From positions 1,426,001 through 1,490,000 of the forward strand of contig NZ_CP012268.1 of the NCBI RefSeq assembly GCF_001277195.1: a stretch of 64,000 bases of DNA. Reading direction: 5' to 3'. A program made the position numbers and the translations under genes. Under the pieces are notes generated by a model. That model did not search any database. It was not told the origin of the DNA and saw only the letters and a list, made by a program, of their open reading frames with translations. Source of the DNA: Cronobacter muytjensii ATCC 51329. GTDB lineage: Bacteria > Pseudomonadota > Gammaproteobacteria > Enterobacterales > Enterobacteriaceae. Position 1 is the first letter of the stretch, and each line of letters opens with the position of its first letter. Of this stretch, positions 7,876 to 16,595 are shown piece by piece.

Positions 7876-9318
7876 TTAGTCAACAGTCAGCACGCGGGTG
7901 GTGTTGGTGCTGCCAGTGGTGCCCATCATGTCGCCCTGGGTGACGATCACCAGATCGCCGGTCACCAGATAGCCTTTGTCGCGCAGCAGATTCACCGCAT
8001 CCTGCGCCGCCGCCACGCCGTCGTTGGCGCTGTCGAAATAGACCGGCGTCACGCCGCGATAGAGGGCGGTAAGGTTCAGGGTGCGCTCGTGGCGGGACAT
8101 GGCGAAAATTGGCAGACCGGAGCTGATACGGGATGTCATCAGCGCGGTACGGCCCGATTCGGTCATGGTGATAATCGCGCTTACGCCTTTCAGGTGGTTG
8201 GCGGCGTACATTGCCGACATCGCGATCGCTTCTTCGACGTTATCAAACTCCACGTCCAGGCGGTGTTTGGAGACGTTGATGCTTGGGATCTTCTCAGCGC
8301 CCAGGCAGACGCGTGCCATCGCTGACACGGTTTCCGCCGGGTACTGACCCGCCGCGGTTTCTGCGGAAAGCATGACCGCGTCGGTGCCGTCCAGCACGGC
8401 GTTCGCCACGTCCATGACTTCGGCGCGGGTCGGCATCGGGTTGGTTATCATCGACTCCATCATCTGGGTCGCGGTAATGACGGCACGATTCAGCTTACGG
8501 GCACGACGAATCAGGGTTTTCTGGATGCCCACCAGCTCCGGATCGCCGATTTCAACGCCCAGATCGCCGCGCGCCACCATCACGACGTCAGACGCCAGAA
8601 TAATGTCATCCATCGCTTCATTGCTGCATACCGCTTCGGCGCGCTCTACTTTAGCGCAGATTTTCGCGTCGCAGCCTGCATCGCGCGCCAGACGGCGTGC
8701 ATAGTTGAGATCTTCGCCGCAGCGCGGGAAGGAGACGGCCAGATAATCCACGCCGATTTTCGCGGCGGTGATAATGTCCGCTTTGTCTTTTTCGGTCAGC
8801 GCTTCGGCGGAAAGGCCGCCGCCCAGCTTGTTGATGCCTTTGTTGTTGGAGAGCGGGCCGCCCACAGTCACTTCGGTGAACACTTTCATGCCCTGAACGT
8901 CCAGCACTTTCAGCTGCACGCGACCGTCGTCCAGCAGCAGGATATCGCCCGGCACCACATCCGCTGGCAGGCCTTTATAGTCGATACCGACTTTTTCTTT
9001 ATCGCCTTCGCCTTTGCCGAGGTTGGCATCCAGCAGGAATTTGTCACCGATGTTTAAGAAAACTTTGCCTTCTTTGAAGGTGGAAACGCGGATCTTCGGC
9101 CCCTGGAGGTCGCCAAGGATAGCGACGTGACGTCCCAGTTTGGCCGCGATCTCGCGGACTTTATCAGCGCGAAGCTGATGATCTTCCGGCGTCCCGTGCG
9201 AGAAGTTCATGCGTACTACGTTCGCGCCGGCGGCGATAATTTTTTCCAGGTTATTATCGCGGTCGGTAGCCGGGCCTAACGTGGTAACGATTTTGGTTCT
9301 GCGAAGCCGTCTGGACAT
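7876..9318 (-). CDS. pykA: Pyruvate kinase II
   Basis: Converts phosphoenolpyruvate and ADP to pyruvate and ATP, the last step of glycolysis; the PykA isozyme is typically AMP-activated. At 480 residues it is full length. Visible motifs are VRMNFSHGTPEDH (N-terminal substrate site), VMVARGDLGVEIG (metal and phosphate binding) and the family signature around ATQMMESMITNPMPTRAEV and DAVMLSAETAAGQYP. It lies downstream of hexR on the same strand. In E. coli the next gene on this side is lpxM, facing it; here the conjugative element lies within about 300 bp of the stop codon, yet pykA itself is intact. Confidence 0.97.
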   Translation of the reverse strand: MSRRLRRTKIVTTLGPATDRDNNLEKIIAAGANVVRMNFSHGTPEDHQLRADKVREIAAKLGRHVAILGDLQGPKIRVSTFKEGKVFLNIGDKFLLDANLGKGEGDKEKVGIDYKGLPADVVPGDILLLDDGRVQLKVLDVQGMKVFTEVTVGGPLSNNKGINKLGGGLSAEALTEKDKADIITAAKIGVDYLAVSFPRCGEDLNYARRLARDAGCDAKICAKVERAEAVCSNEAMDDIILASDVVMVARGDLGVEIGDPELVGIQKTLIRRARKLNRAVITATQMMESMITNPMPTRAEVMDVANAVLDGTDAVMLSAETAAGQYPAETVSAMARVCLGAEKIPSINVSKHRLDVEFDNVEEAIAMSAMYAANHLKGVSAIITMTESGRTALMTSRISSGLPIFAMSRHERTLNLTALYRGVTPVYFDSANDGVAAAQDAVNLLRDKGYLVTGDLVIVTQGDMMGTTGSTNTTRVLTVD

Positions 9319-9446
9319 GTATTACTCCGTTGACTGAAACAACTTTGGTGTTGCGTGAACAAAAATTCGGCGCGGTGGCCTGTTTCGAAAGAGACACAAA
9401 CCATAACCGAATGGCTTTATAAGTTACAACTTTGTTATCAATATGC

Positions 9447-10313
9447 TTACTGGTCGTCAGAAACCAGTAAGGTCTTATCAAAACGCGATTCCTTGAGCGC
9501 TTCTTTGACTCGCTTCAAGTTATCCCGGAATTTTGCGCCGCGACGCAGCGTAAAGCCGGTCGCCAGGACGTCGATGACGGTCAACTGGGCGAGCCGCGAC
9601 ACCATCGGCATATAGATGTCGGTATCTTCCGGTACGTCCAGCAGCAGCGCCAGACTCGCCTCACGGGCGAGCGGCGATCCGCGCGAGGTAATGGCGAGCA
9701 CCAGCGCGTCGTTTTCGCGCGCCAGCCGCGCCAGCTCAACGAGACTTTTGGTGCGGCCAGTGTGCGAGATAAGCACCACGACGTCATCGGCGCCGCCGTT
9801 CATGCAACTCATACGCTGCACGACAATATCTTCGGAATAGACCACCGGCACGTTAAAGCGAAAAAACTTATTCATGGCGTCATGCGCCACGGCCGCCGAC
9901 GAGCCCAGCCCGAAAAAGGCGATTTTTTTGGCCTGAGTGAGCATGTCCACCGCGCGGTTGACCGTCGTCATATCGAGCGACTGGCGCACGTGGTCGAGGC
10001 TTGCCATCGCCGACTCGAAAATTTTGCTGGTATAGGCTTCGACGCTGTCATCTTCATCGACGTTGCGATTCACATACGGCGTGCCGTTGGCGAGGCTCTG
10101 GGCGAGATGCAGTTTAAAATCGGGAAAGCCTTTGGTATCAAGGCTGCGGCAGAAACGATTGACGGTCGGCTCGCTCACGCCCGCTTCGCTCGCGAGTGTC
10201 GCGATACTGGAGTGAATGGCCTGAGACGGCGATTCCAGAATCACTTCGGCGACTTTGCGTTCGGATTTACTCAGATGTTCCAGTTGCGACTGGATCTTTT
10301 CCAGCATGTTCAT
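9447..10313 (-). CDS. hexR: DNA-binding transcriptional repressor HexR (RpiR family)
   Basis: Repressor of central sugar catabolism genes such as zwf and the edd-eda route; KDPG is the known effector in related bacteria. The N-terminal helix-turn-helix domain (residues about 1-75, HSSIATLASEAGVSEPTVNRFCRSL) is followed by a SIS sugar-phosphate domain (about 120-265) containing KIAFFGLGSSAAVAHD and VVVLISHTGRTKSLVELA. The start MNMLEKIQ at 10,313 matches the E. coli protein and gives 288 residues; a longer frame from 10,379 has no family support. It is divergent from zwf, with a HexR-type palindrome in between. Confidence 0.96.
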   Translation of the reverse strand: MNMLEKIQSQLEHLSKSERKVAEVILESPSQAIHSSIATLASEAGVSEPTVNRFCRSLDTKGFPDFKLHLAQSLANGTPYVNRNVDEDDSVEAYTSKIFESAMASLDHVRQSLDMTTVNRAVDMLTQAKKIAFFGLGSSAAVAHDAMNKFFRFNVPVVYSEDIVVQRMSCMNGGADDVVVLISHTGRTKSLVELARLARENDALVLAITSRGSPLAREASLALLLDVPEDTDIYMPMVSRLAQLTVIDVLATGFTLRRGAKFRDNLKRVKEALKESRFDKTLLVSDDQ

Positions 10314-10667
10314 TGCTAACATGTGACCCGCAGAGAAAGTCATTTCACACGATTGGGAAACAACGATTAGTTTTATCAAGAATATACTCCTGATAATGAC
10401 GGCGTGGGCTCGCGCGCGCGAACAAAGTTGTTGTTTTTTTTCATAACATGATCGCGGTCTGATTTTGTTATGGCGGCCGCGGCGGAAAAAGCGTCCGCCG
10501 CGCGCAACAGCCCGGTTTCTCAGCGATAATCGCGGTTGAACGGCGGTTTAATGACCTGCGCCAGATGCTTAGGAGTATCCTGAAAGACGTAAAAGCAGTA
10601 GAGTGCAGTGTAAGAAAATTACAATGATGACCTGTCCCGACAGGGATTCCGAAACGAGGAGAAAGAC
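10314..10667. other. hexR-zwf divergent control region
   Basis: This 354-bp region separates divergent hexR and zwf and should hold both promoters. Besides the HexR-type palindrome at 10,609-10,623, an inverted repeat CATAACA-N17-TGTTATG spans 10,442-10,472, about 130 bp upstream of the hexR start. A GC-rich inverted stretch (GCGGACGCTTTTTCCGCC on the minus strand) lies near 10,480-10,500. No gene is visible. Confidence 0.6.
10609..10623. promoter_or_regulatory. Putative HexR operator upstream of zwf
   Basis: TGTAAGAAAATTACA is a near-perfect palindrome that fits the published enterobacterial HexR consensus (TGTAATTAAATTACA-like). It lies 44 bases before the zwf start codon, where bound repressor would block zwf transcription. 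The HexR gene is next door. Confidence 0.75.
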
Positions 10668-12143
10668 ATGGCGGTAACGCAAACAGCGCAGGCGTGCGAC
10701 CTGGTAATTTTCGGCGCCAAAGGCGATCTGGCGCGCCGAAAACTGTTGCCTTCCCTTTATCAGCTCGAAAAAGCGGGGCAAATCCATCCTGAGACCCGCA
10801 TTCTGGGAGTGGGCCGCGCGGACTGGGATAAAAAAGCCTATACCAAAGTCGTCCGTGAAGCGCTTGAAACCTTCATGAAAGAGAAAATCGACGAAACCCT
10901 GTGGGAAACGTTAAGCGGCCGTCTCGATTTCTGTAATCTCGACGTGAATGACACCGCCGCGTTTACCCGTCTTGGCGACATGCTCGATCAGAAGAACCGC
11001 GTCACCATTAACTATTTCGCGATGCCGCCCAGCACATTCGGCGCGATCTGCGACGGGCTGGGCGCGGCGAAGCTTAACGCCAAACCGGCGCGCGTCGTCA
11101 TGGAAAAACCGCTCGGCACGTCGCTTGAAACCTCCCGCGAAATCAATGACCAGGTCGGTAAATATTTCGAAGAGTGCCAGGTTTACCGTATCGACCACTA
11201 CCTTGGTAAAGAAACGGTGCTGAACCTGCTGGCGCTGCGCTTTGCCAACTCCCTGTTCGTCAACAACTGGGACAACCGCACTATCGATCACGTGGAAATC
11301 ACCGTGGCCGAAGAGGTGGGTATCGAAGGCCGCTGGGGGTATTTCGATCAGGCGGGCCAGATGCGCGATATGATCCAAAACCACCTGCTGCAAGTCCTCT
11401 GCATGATCGCGATGTCGCCGCCGTCAGATCTGACCGCCGACAGCATTCGTGATGAAAAAGTGAAAGTACTGAAATCCCTGCGCCGGATCGATCGTACTAA
11501 CGTGCGCGAGAAAACGGTGCGCGGCCAGTACACCGCCGGTTTCGCCCAGGGCAAAAAAGTGCCGGGCTATCTGGAAGAAGAGGGCGCGAACAAAACCAGC
11601 CATACCGAAACGTTTGTCGCTATCCGCGTGGATATCGACAACTGGCGCTGGGCGGGCGTGCCGTTCTACCTGCGCACTGGCAAACGTCTGCCGGCGAAGT
11701 GCTCTGAAGTCGTGGTCTATTTCAAAACCCCGGAACTCAACCTGTTTAAAGAGTCCTGGCAGGAGCTGCCGCAGAACAAGCTGACCATCCGCCTGCAGCC
11801 GGACGAGGGCGTGGATATCCAGGTGCTTAACAAAGTGCCGGGGTTGGATCACAAGCATAATCTGCAAACCACCAAGCTGGATCTGAGCTACTCCGAAACC
11901 TTCAACGAAAGCCATCTGGCGGACGCTTACGAGCGCCTGCTGCTGGAAACCATGCGCGGCATCCAGGCGCTGTTCGTGCGTCGTGATGAAGTGGAAGAGG
12001 CGTGGAAATGGGTCGACTCCATCACCGAAGCGTGGGCGGCGGACAACGATGCGCCGAAGCCGTATCAGGCGGGCACCTGGGGGCCTGTCGCGTCCGTGGC
12101 GATGATCACCCGCGATGGCCGTTCCTGGAGCGAATTCGAGTAA
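10668..12143 (+). CDS. zwf: Glucose-6-phosphate 1-dehydrogenase
   Basis: Oxidises glucose 6-phosphate to 6-phosphogluconolactone with NADP+, the entry to the oxidative pentose phosphate and Entner-Doudoroff routes. It is 491 residues, as in E. coli. The N-terminal nucleotide motif FGAKGDLARRKLLPSLYQL and the substrate signature RIDHYLGKE are both present. GAGGAG lies 8 bases before ATG. The gene has its own promoter region with a HexR-like operator and ends in a strong intrinsic terminator, so edd is probably transcribed separately. Confidence 0.98.
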   Translation: MAVTQTAQACDLVIFGAKGDLARRKLLPSLYQLEKAGQIHPETRILGVGRADWDKKAYTKVVREALETFMKEKIDETLWETLSGRLDFCNLDVNDTAAFTRLGDMLDQKNRVTINYFAMPPSTFGAICDGLGAAKLNAKPARVVMEKPLGTSLETSREINDQVGKYFEECQVYRIDHYLGKETVLNLLALRFANSLFVNNWDNRTIDHVEITVAEEVGIEGRWGYFDQAGQMRDMIQNHLLQVLCMIAMSPPSDLTADSIRDEKVKVLKSLRRIDRTNVREKTVRGQYTAGFAQGKKVPGYLEEEGANKTSHTETFVAIRVDIDNWRWAGVPFYLRTGKRLPAKCSEVVVYFKTPELNLFKESWQELPQNKLTIRLQPDEGVDIQVLNKVPGLDHKHNLQTTKLDLSYSETFNESHLADAYERLLLETMRGIQALFVRRDEVEEAWKWVDSITEAWAADNDAPKPYQAGTWGPVASVAMITRDGRSWSEFE

Positions 12144-12165
12144 TCCCCCGCGCCGGAGCGTTGTT

Positions 12166-12181
12166 ACTTTACCGGTAACAT
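12166..12181. promoter_or_regulatory. Putative GntR operator upstream of edd
   Basis: ACTTTACCGGTAACAT matches the GntR operator type ATGTTACC-GGTAACAT, apart from the two-base divergence at the left end. It lies between zwf and edd. GntR is the gluconate repressor known to control edd in E. coli. Confidence 0.55.
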
Positions 12182-12218
12182 GATCCGGAACACGAGTTGT
12201 GTAAAAAATTCCATTTTC

Positions 12219-12254
12219 AAGCCCCGTCTGGATTCACCAGCGGGGCTTTTTTCA
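12219..12254 (+). terminator. Intrinsic terminator after zwf
   Basis: AAGCCCCG and CGGGGCTT flank a 16-base region that itself can pair (CTGG/CCAG), followed by TTTTTT. It stands about 75 bp after the zwf stop. Confidence 0.85.
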
Positions 12255-12373
12255 TTACACTGGCTGAAGCGATTTTGCTCCTGAGAGGCGCGGCTGGCGC
12301 GTGTACGTGAAAACCCTGCGGTGTTGCGCAACGCAAATCGGGCGGCCTCAGCAGATACCAGAGAGGAATTTTT

Positions 12374-14185
12374 ATGCATCCTAAATTGTTACGGGTAACA
12401 CAACGCATCTCCGAACGCTCCCGCGCCACGCGTGAAGCCTATCTGGCGCGCATTGAGCAGGCCAAAAGCCAGACCGTTCATCGCGCGAGCCTTGCCTGCG
12501 GTAACCTGGCCCACGGTTTCGCCGCCTGCCAGCCTGATGATAAAGCGGCGCTGAAAAGCATGCTGCGTAACAATATCGGCATTATCACCTCCTATAACGA
12601 TATGCTCTCCGCGCACCAGCCTTACGAAAATTATCCTCAGCAGATCCGTGAGGCGCTGCACAGCGTCGGCGCCGTCGCGCAGGTCGCAGGCGGCGTACCG
12701 GCGATGTGCGACGGCGTCACCCAGGGCCAGGACGGTATGGAGCTGTCGCTGCTGAGCCGTGAAGTCATCGCCATGTCGGCGGCGGTGGGGCTTTCGCATA
12801 ATATGTTCGACGGCGCGCTCTATCTCGGCGTATGCGACAAAATCGTGCCGGGGCTGGTGATGGCGGCGCTGTCGTTCGGGCATCTGCCCGCCGTATTTAT
12901 TCCGTCCGGCCCCATGTCGAGCGGGCTGCCGAATAAAGAAAAAGTGCGCATCCGCCAGCTTTACGCTGAAGGCAAAGTGGATCGCACGGCGCTGCTGGAA
13001 TCCGAGGCGGCCTCTTATCATGAACCGGGCACCTGTACCTTCTACGGCACCGCCAACACCAACCAGATGGTGATTGAATTTATGGGGATGCAGCTGCCGG
13101 GCTCCTCGTTTGTGCACCCGGACGCGCCGCTGCGCCGGGCGCTCACCGCCGCCGCCGCGCGTCAGGTAACGCGTCTTACCGGCAATGGCAACGCGTGGAT
13201 GCCGCTTGGCAAACTGGTGGATGAAAAAGTGGTGGTGAACGGCATTGTGGCGCTGCTCGCGACCGGCGGTTCCACGAACCACACCATGCATCTGGTGGCG
13301 ATGGCGCGCGCGGCGGGCATCATCATCAACTGGGACGACTTCTCGGAGCTCTCCGAGGCGGTGCCGCTGCTGGCGCGTCTTTACCCGAATGGCCCGGCGG
13401 ATATCAACCACTTCCAGGCCGCAGGCGGCGTGCCGGTGCTGATGCGCGAGCTGCTGAAAGGCGGCCTGCTGCATGAGGATGTCAATACCGTGGCGGGCTT
13501 TGGGCTTGCGCGTTACACCCAGGAGCCGTGGCTCGACAACGGCGAACTCGCCTGGCGCGACGGGGCGCAAGCCTCGCTCGATAACGCCATTATCGCCACC
13601 ATCGACAAGCCGTTTTCAGTGCATGGCGGCACCAAAGTGCTGAGCGGCAATCTGGGCCGTGCGGTCATGAAAACCTCCGCCGTACCAGCGGAAAACCAGG
13701 TGGTGGAAGCGCCTGCCGTGGTGTTCGAGAGCCAGCATGACGTTATGCCTGCCTTTGAAGCCGGGCTGCTGGATCGCGACTGTGTCGTGGTAGTAAGACA
13801 TCAGGGGCCAAAAGCGAACGGTATGCCAGAATTACATAAACTTATGCCGCCGCTTGGTGTATTATTGGACCGCTGTTTCAAAATTGCATTGGTCACGGAC
13901 GGTCGCCTTTCCGGCGCGTCGGGGAAAGTGCCTTCGGCCATCCATGTGACGCCTGAAGCTTACGACGGCGGCCTGCTCGCGAAAGTGCGCGACGGCGATA
14001 TTATCCGCGTGAATGGCCAGACTGGCGAACTGACGCTGCTGGTGGATGACGCCGAGCTGGCGCGCCGCGAGCCGTACCACCCGGATCTCAGCGCCCAGCG
14101 CGTGGGAACGGGGCGCGAGCTGTTCGGCGCGCTGCGTGAAAAGCTGTCCGGGGCGGAGCAGGGCGCGACCTGCATCGATTTCTGA
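12374..14185 (+). CDS. edd: Phosphogluconate dehydratase
   Basis: First committed enzyme of the Entner-Doudoroff pathway; dehydrates 6-phosphogluconate to KDPG. It is 603 residues, full length for the IlvD/Edd family. Cysteines expected to hold the iron-sulfur cluster appear in GVPAMCDGVTQGQ, LYLGVCDKIVPG and PGTCTFYGTANTNQ; the C-terminal signature LVTDGRLSGASGKVPSAIHV is present. GAGAGGAA lies upstream. A GntR-type palindrome overlaps codons 5-9. It is followed by eda after 57 bp, with which it probably forms an operon. Confidence 0.98.
   Translation: MHPKLLRVTQRISERSRATREAYLARIEQAKSQTVHRASLACGNLAHGFAACQPDDKAALKSMLRNNIGIITSYNDMLSAHQPYENYPQQIREALHSVGAVAQVAGGVPAMCDGVTQGQDGMELSLLSREVIAMSAAVGLSHNMFDGALYLGVCDKIVPGLVMAALSFGHLPAVFIPSGPMSSGLPNKEKVRIRQLYAEGKVDRTALLESEAASYHEPGTCTFYGTANTNQMVIEFMGMQLPGSSFVHPDAPLRRALTAAAARQVTRLTGNGNAWMPLGKLVDEKVVVNGIVALLATGGSTNHTMHLVAMARAAGIIINWDDFSELSEAVPLLARLYPNGPADINHFQAAGGVPVLMRELLKGGLLHEDVNTVAGFGLARYTQEPWLDNGELAWRDGAQASLDNAIIATIDKPFSVHGGTKVLSGNLGRAVMKTSAVPAENQVVEAPAVVFESQHDVMPAFEAGLLDRDCVVVVRHQGPKANGMPELHKLMPPLGVLLDRCFKIALVTDGRLSGASGKVPSAIHVTPEAYDGGLLAKVRDGDIIRVNGQTGELTLLVDDAELARREPYHPDLSAQRVGTGRELFGALREKLSGAEQGATCIDF
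12387..12400. promoter_or_regulatory. Putative GntR operator inside the start of edd
   Basis: TGTTACGGGTAACA is a palindrome with a one-base mismatch at the centre, positioned within the first codons of edd. A comparable site lies at the same place in E. coli edd, so the coding sequence is constrained by both protein and operator. Confidence 0.6.
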
Positions 14186-14242
14186 CTATCAGGTGCGCAG
14201 GCGCGCACCTCACTTTTTAAAAATGGCGGGAGAGATCCACAG

Positions 14243-14881
14243 ATGAAAAACTGGAAAACGAGTGCCGAGCAGATCCTGAAAAGCGGTCCGGTCGTGCCGG
14301 TGATTGTGATTAACAAGCTGGAGCATGCGGTCCCGATGGCGAAGGCGCTACTGGCAGGCGGCGTACGCGTACTGGAAGTGACCCTGCGCACCCCGTGCGC
14401 GATGGACGCTATCCGCGCTATCGCCAAAGACGTGCCGGAGGCCATCGTCGGCGCGGGCACCGTGCTCAACGCGCAGCAGTTGAAAGAAGTGACCGAAGCC
14501 GGCGCGCAGTTCGCCATCAGCCCTGGCCTTACCGAGCCGCTGCTGAAAGCCGCGACCGAAGGCGCTATCCCGCTGATCCCGGGCATCAGCACCGTGTCCG
14601 AGTTGATGCTGGGCATGGATTACGGCCTGAAAGAGTTCAAATTCTTCCCGGCGGAAGCGAACGGCGGCACCAAAGCGCTGCAGGCTATCGCAGGTCCGTT
14701 CTCCCAGGTGCGTTTCTGCCCGACCGGCGGCATCTCTCCGGCGAACTACCGCGACTACCTGGCGCTGAAAAGCGTGCTGTGCATCGGCGGCTCCTGGCTG
14801 GTGCCGGCGGACGCGATGGAAGCGGGCGACTGGGATCGCATCACGAAACTGGCTCGCGAAGCGGTGGAAGGCGCGCAGTAA
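14243..14881 (+). CDS. eda: KHG/KDPG aldolase
   Basis: Splits KDPG into pyruvate and glyceraldehyde 3-phosphate, completing the Entner-Doudoroff pathway; it also acts on 4-hydroxy-2-oxoglutarate. It is 212 residues. The Schiff-base lysine K133 lies in LKEFKFFPAEANGG, and the catalytic Glu45 lies in LEVTLRTP; the phosphate-binding GAGTVLN is also visible. GGGAGAG precedes ATG. The gene ends in a strong terminator shared, in the opposite sense, with the end of purT. Confidence 0.98.
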   Translation: MKNWKTSAEQILKSGPVVPVIVINKLEHAVPMAKALLAGGVRVLEVTLRTPCAMDAIRAIAKDVPEAIVGAGTVLNAQQLKEVTEAGAQFAISPGLTEPLLKAATEGAIPLIPGISTVSELMLGMDYGLKEFKFFPAEANGGTKALQAIAGPFSQVRFCPTGGISPANYRDYLALKSVLCIGGSWLVPADAMEAGDWDRITKLAREAVEGAQ

Positions 14882-14900
14882 TATTGCGCCATGTGATACA

Positions 14901-14936
14901 AACGCGCCGCCTGAGAAGGCGGCGCGTTTTTTTTAG
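14901..14936 (+). terminator. Intrinsic terminator after eda
   Basis: A 12-base stem, AACGCGCCGCCT paired with AGGCGGCGCGTT, is followed by eight T residues. The T-tract runs into the purT stop codon at 14,933, so it separates the convergent eda and purT genes. Confidence 0.9.
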
Positions 14937-16111
14937 CCTTTAACCGCCACACTCGCGGCAGAAGCGTTGGCGCGCGCGACGGCGTCGTCAATCGTCTCGC
15001 CGGTAGCGAGCGCCACGCCGAGACGGCGAGTGCCATCAATTTCCGGCTTCCCGAACAGACGCAGCTGCAACCCCGCGCCGAGCGCGCCGGACAGCGCGCC
15101 AAATTTTACGTCGTCACTCTTGAGCGTCGGCAGGATCACCGCCGAGGCCGCGGGGCCATACTGGCGAATGCTGCCCACCGGCAGGCCGAGGAACGCGCGC
15201 ACATGCAGCGCGAACTCGGAGAGATCCTGAGAGATTAGCGTCACCATGCCGGTATCGTGCGGGCGCGGCGACACTTCGCTGAACACCACCTCGTCGCCGC
15301 AGACAAACAGCTCCACGCCGAAAAGACCATAGCCGCCGAGCGCCTGCACCACCTTCTGCGCAATCTCTTGCGCGCGCGCCAGCGCCACATCACTCATCTG
15401 CTGCGGCTGCCAGGATTCGCGGTAGTCACCATCTTCCTGGCGATGGCCGATCGGCGCGCAGAAATGCACGCCGTCTGCGGCGCTAACGGTCAGCAGAGTG
15501 ATTTCGAAATCGAATTTCACCACGCCTTCGACGATGACTTTGCCCGCGCCGGCGCGTCCGCCCTGCTGGGCGTACTGCCAGGCGGCATCCAGCGCATCGG
15601 CGCTGCGGATAACGCTCTGGCCTTTGCCGGAGGAGCTCATCACCGGTTTGACGATGCAGGGCAGGCCAATCTGCGAGACGGCCTCGCGAAACTGCGCCTC
15701 GTTGTCGGCGAAGCGATAGGCGGACGTCGGCAGCCCGAGCTCTTCCGCAGCGAGCCGACGAATGCCTTCACGGTTCATGGTCAGACGCGCGGCGCGCGCG
15801 GTCGGCACCACGCGCTGACCCTGCTCTTCAAGCTCGACGAGCGCGTCGGTGGCGATGGCTTCTATCTCCGGCACGATAAAATCCGGCATCTCCTGCGCCA
15901 CCAGATTCTTCAGCGCCGCGCCGTCGAGCATATTAATAACGTGACTGCGGTGCGCCACCTGCATGGCAGGCGCATCGGCATAGCGGTCAACGGCGATCAC
16001 TTCGATACCAAGACGCTGGCACTCAATCGCGACTTCTTTTCCCAGTTCCCCTGAACCGAGCAGCATCACGCGGGTTGCTGACGGGCGCAGAGCGGTTCCT
16101 AACATAGCCAT
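14933..16111 (-). CDS. purT: Formate-dependent phosphoribosylglycinamide formyltransferase
   Basis: ATP-grasp enzyme that formylates glycinamide ribonucleotide using formate and ATP, an alternative to PurN in purine synthesis. It is 392 residues, the usual length. The N-terminal nucleotide-fold motif RVMLLGSGELGKEVAIE, the ATP-grasp segment CIVKPVMSSSGKGQSV, and the metal-binding VFSEVSPRPHDTGMVTL are visible. It is convergent with eda and divergent from yebG. Confidence 0.97.
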   Translation of the reverse strand: MAMLGTALRPSATRVMLLGSGELGKEVAIECQRLGIEVIAVDRYADAPAMQVAHRSHVINMLDGAALKNLVAQEMPDFIVPEIEAIATDALVELEEQGQRVVPTARAARLTMNREGIRRLAAEELGLPTSAYRFADNEAQFREAVSQIGLPCIVKPVMSSSGKGQSVIRSADALDAAWQYAQQGGRAGAGKVIVEGVVKFDFEITLLTVSAADGVHFCAPIGHRQEDGDYRESWQPQQMSDVALARAQEIAQKVVQALGGYGLFGVELFVCGDEVVFSEVSPRPHDTGMVTLISQDLSEFALHVRAFLGLPVGSIRQYGPAASAVILPTLKSDDVKFGALSGALGAGLQLRLFGKPEIDGTRRLGVALATGETIDDAVARANASAASVAVKG

Positions 16112-16210
16112 AGCTGATTTCCTGCTGTGTGAAATTCTGGCGGCAGTATATACGAAAACGTTTGCTTTGCGCAGCGCGCGCCCGTTTGCTTTTCGTGCCT
16201 GACGGCGTTA

Positions 16211-16230
16211 TACTGTATATAAATACAGTA
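16211..16230. promoter_or_regulatory. LexA box of yebG
   Basis: TACTGTATATAAATACAGTA fits the LexA consensus (CTGT-N8-ACAG in an AT-rich centre) with perfect outer arms. It ends 14 bp before the yebG start, so it overlaps the promoter, as in E. coli, where yebG is an SOS gene. Confidence 0.95.
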
Positions 16231-16244
16231 ACGGGAGTTGCATC

Positions 16245-16595
16245 ATGGCGGTAGAAATTAAATACGTCGTAATCCGTGAGGGTGTGGAAAAAATGTCATT
16301 TGCCAGTAAAAAGGAAGCCGACGCCTGGGACAAAATGCTCGATTTAGCCGAAGCCCTGGAAGGCTGGCTGGAGCAGGCGCCTGTCGGTTTTGCGGAAGGT
16401 CAGGTTGAACAGCTGGCGCTGTGGATGGCGGAACAGAAAGACAACCTTAACACTATCGTGCGCACCGGGCGTCTGCCGCAGGAAACGAGCGAGCAAACCA
16501 ACGACGCGGTACAGTCTCCTCAGGAAGACGCAGCTGAAGCTGACGAGGGCGCTGTCGCGCTGCACAGCGCGCGTAAACGCACCAAAGCGGCCTGA
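16245..16595 (+). CDS. yebG: DNA damage-inducible protein YebG
   Basis: Small SOS-regulon protein of unknown biochemical function, 116 residues, slightly longer than the E. coli protein. The N-terminal 70 residues are conserved (MAVEIKYVVIREGVEKMSFASKKEADAWDKMLD); the C-terminal third is acidic and low-complexity, then ends in a basic RKRTKAA. GGGAG lies upstream. A strong LexA box stands at 16,211. Downstream, before yebF, lies the heptamer repeat. Confidence 0.95.
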   Translation: MAVEIKYVVIREGVEKMSFASKKEADAWDKMLDLAEALEGWLEQAPVGFAEGQVEQLALWMAEQKDNLNTIVRTGRLPQETSEQTNDAVQSPQEDAAEADEGAVALHSARKRTKAA

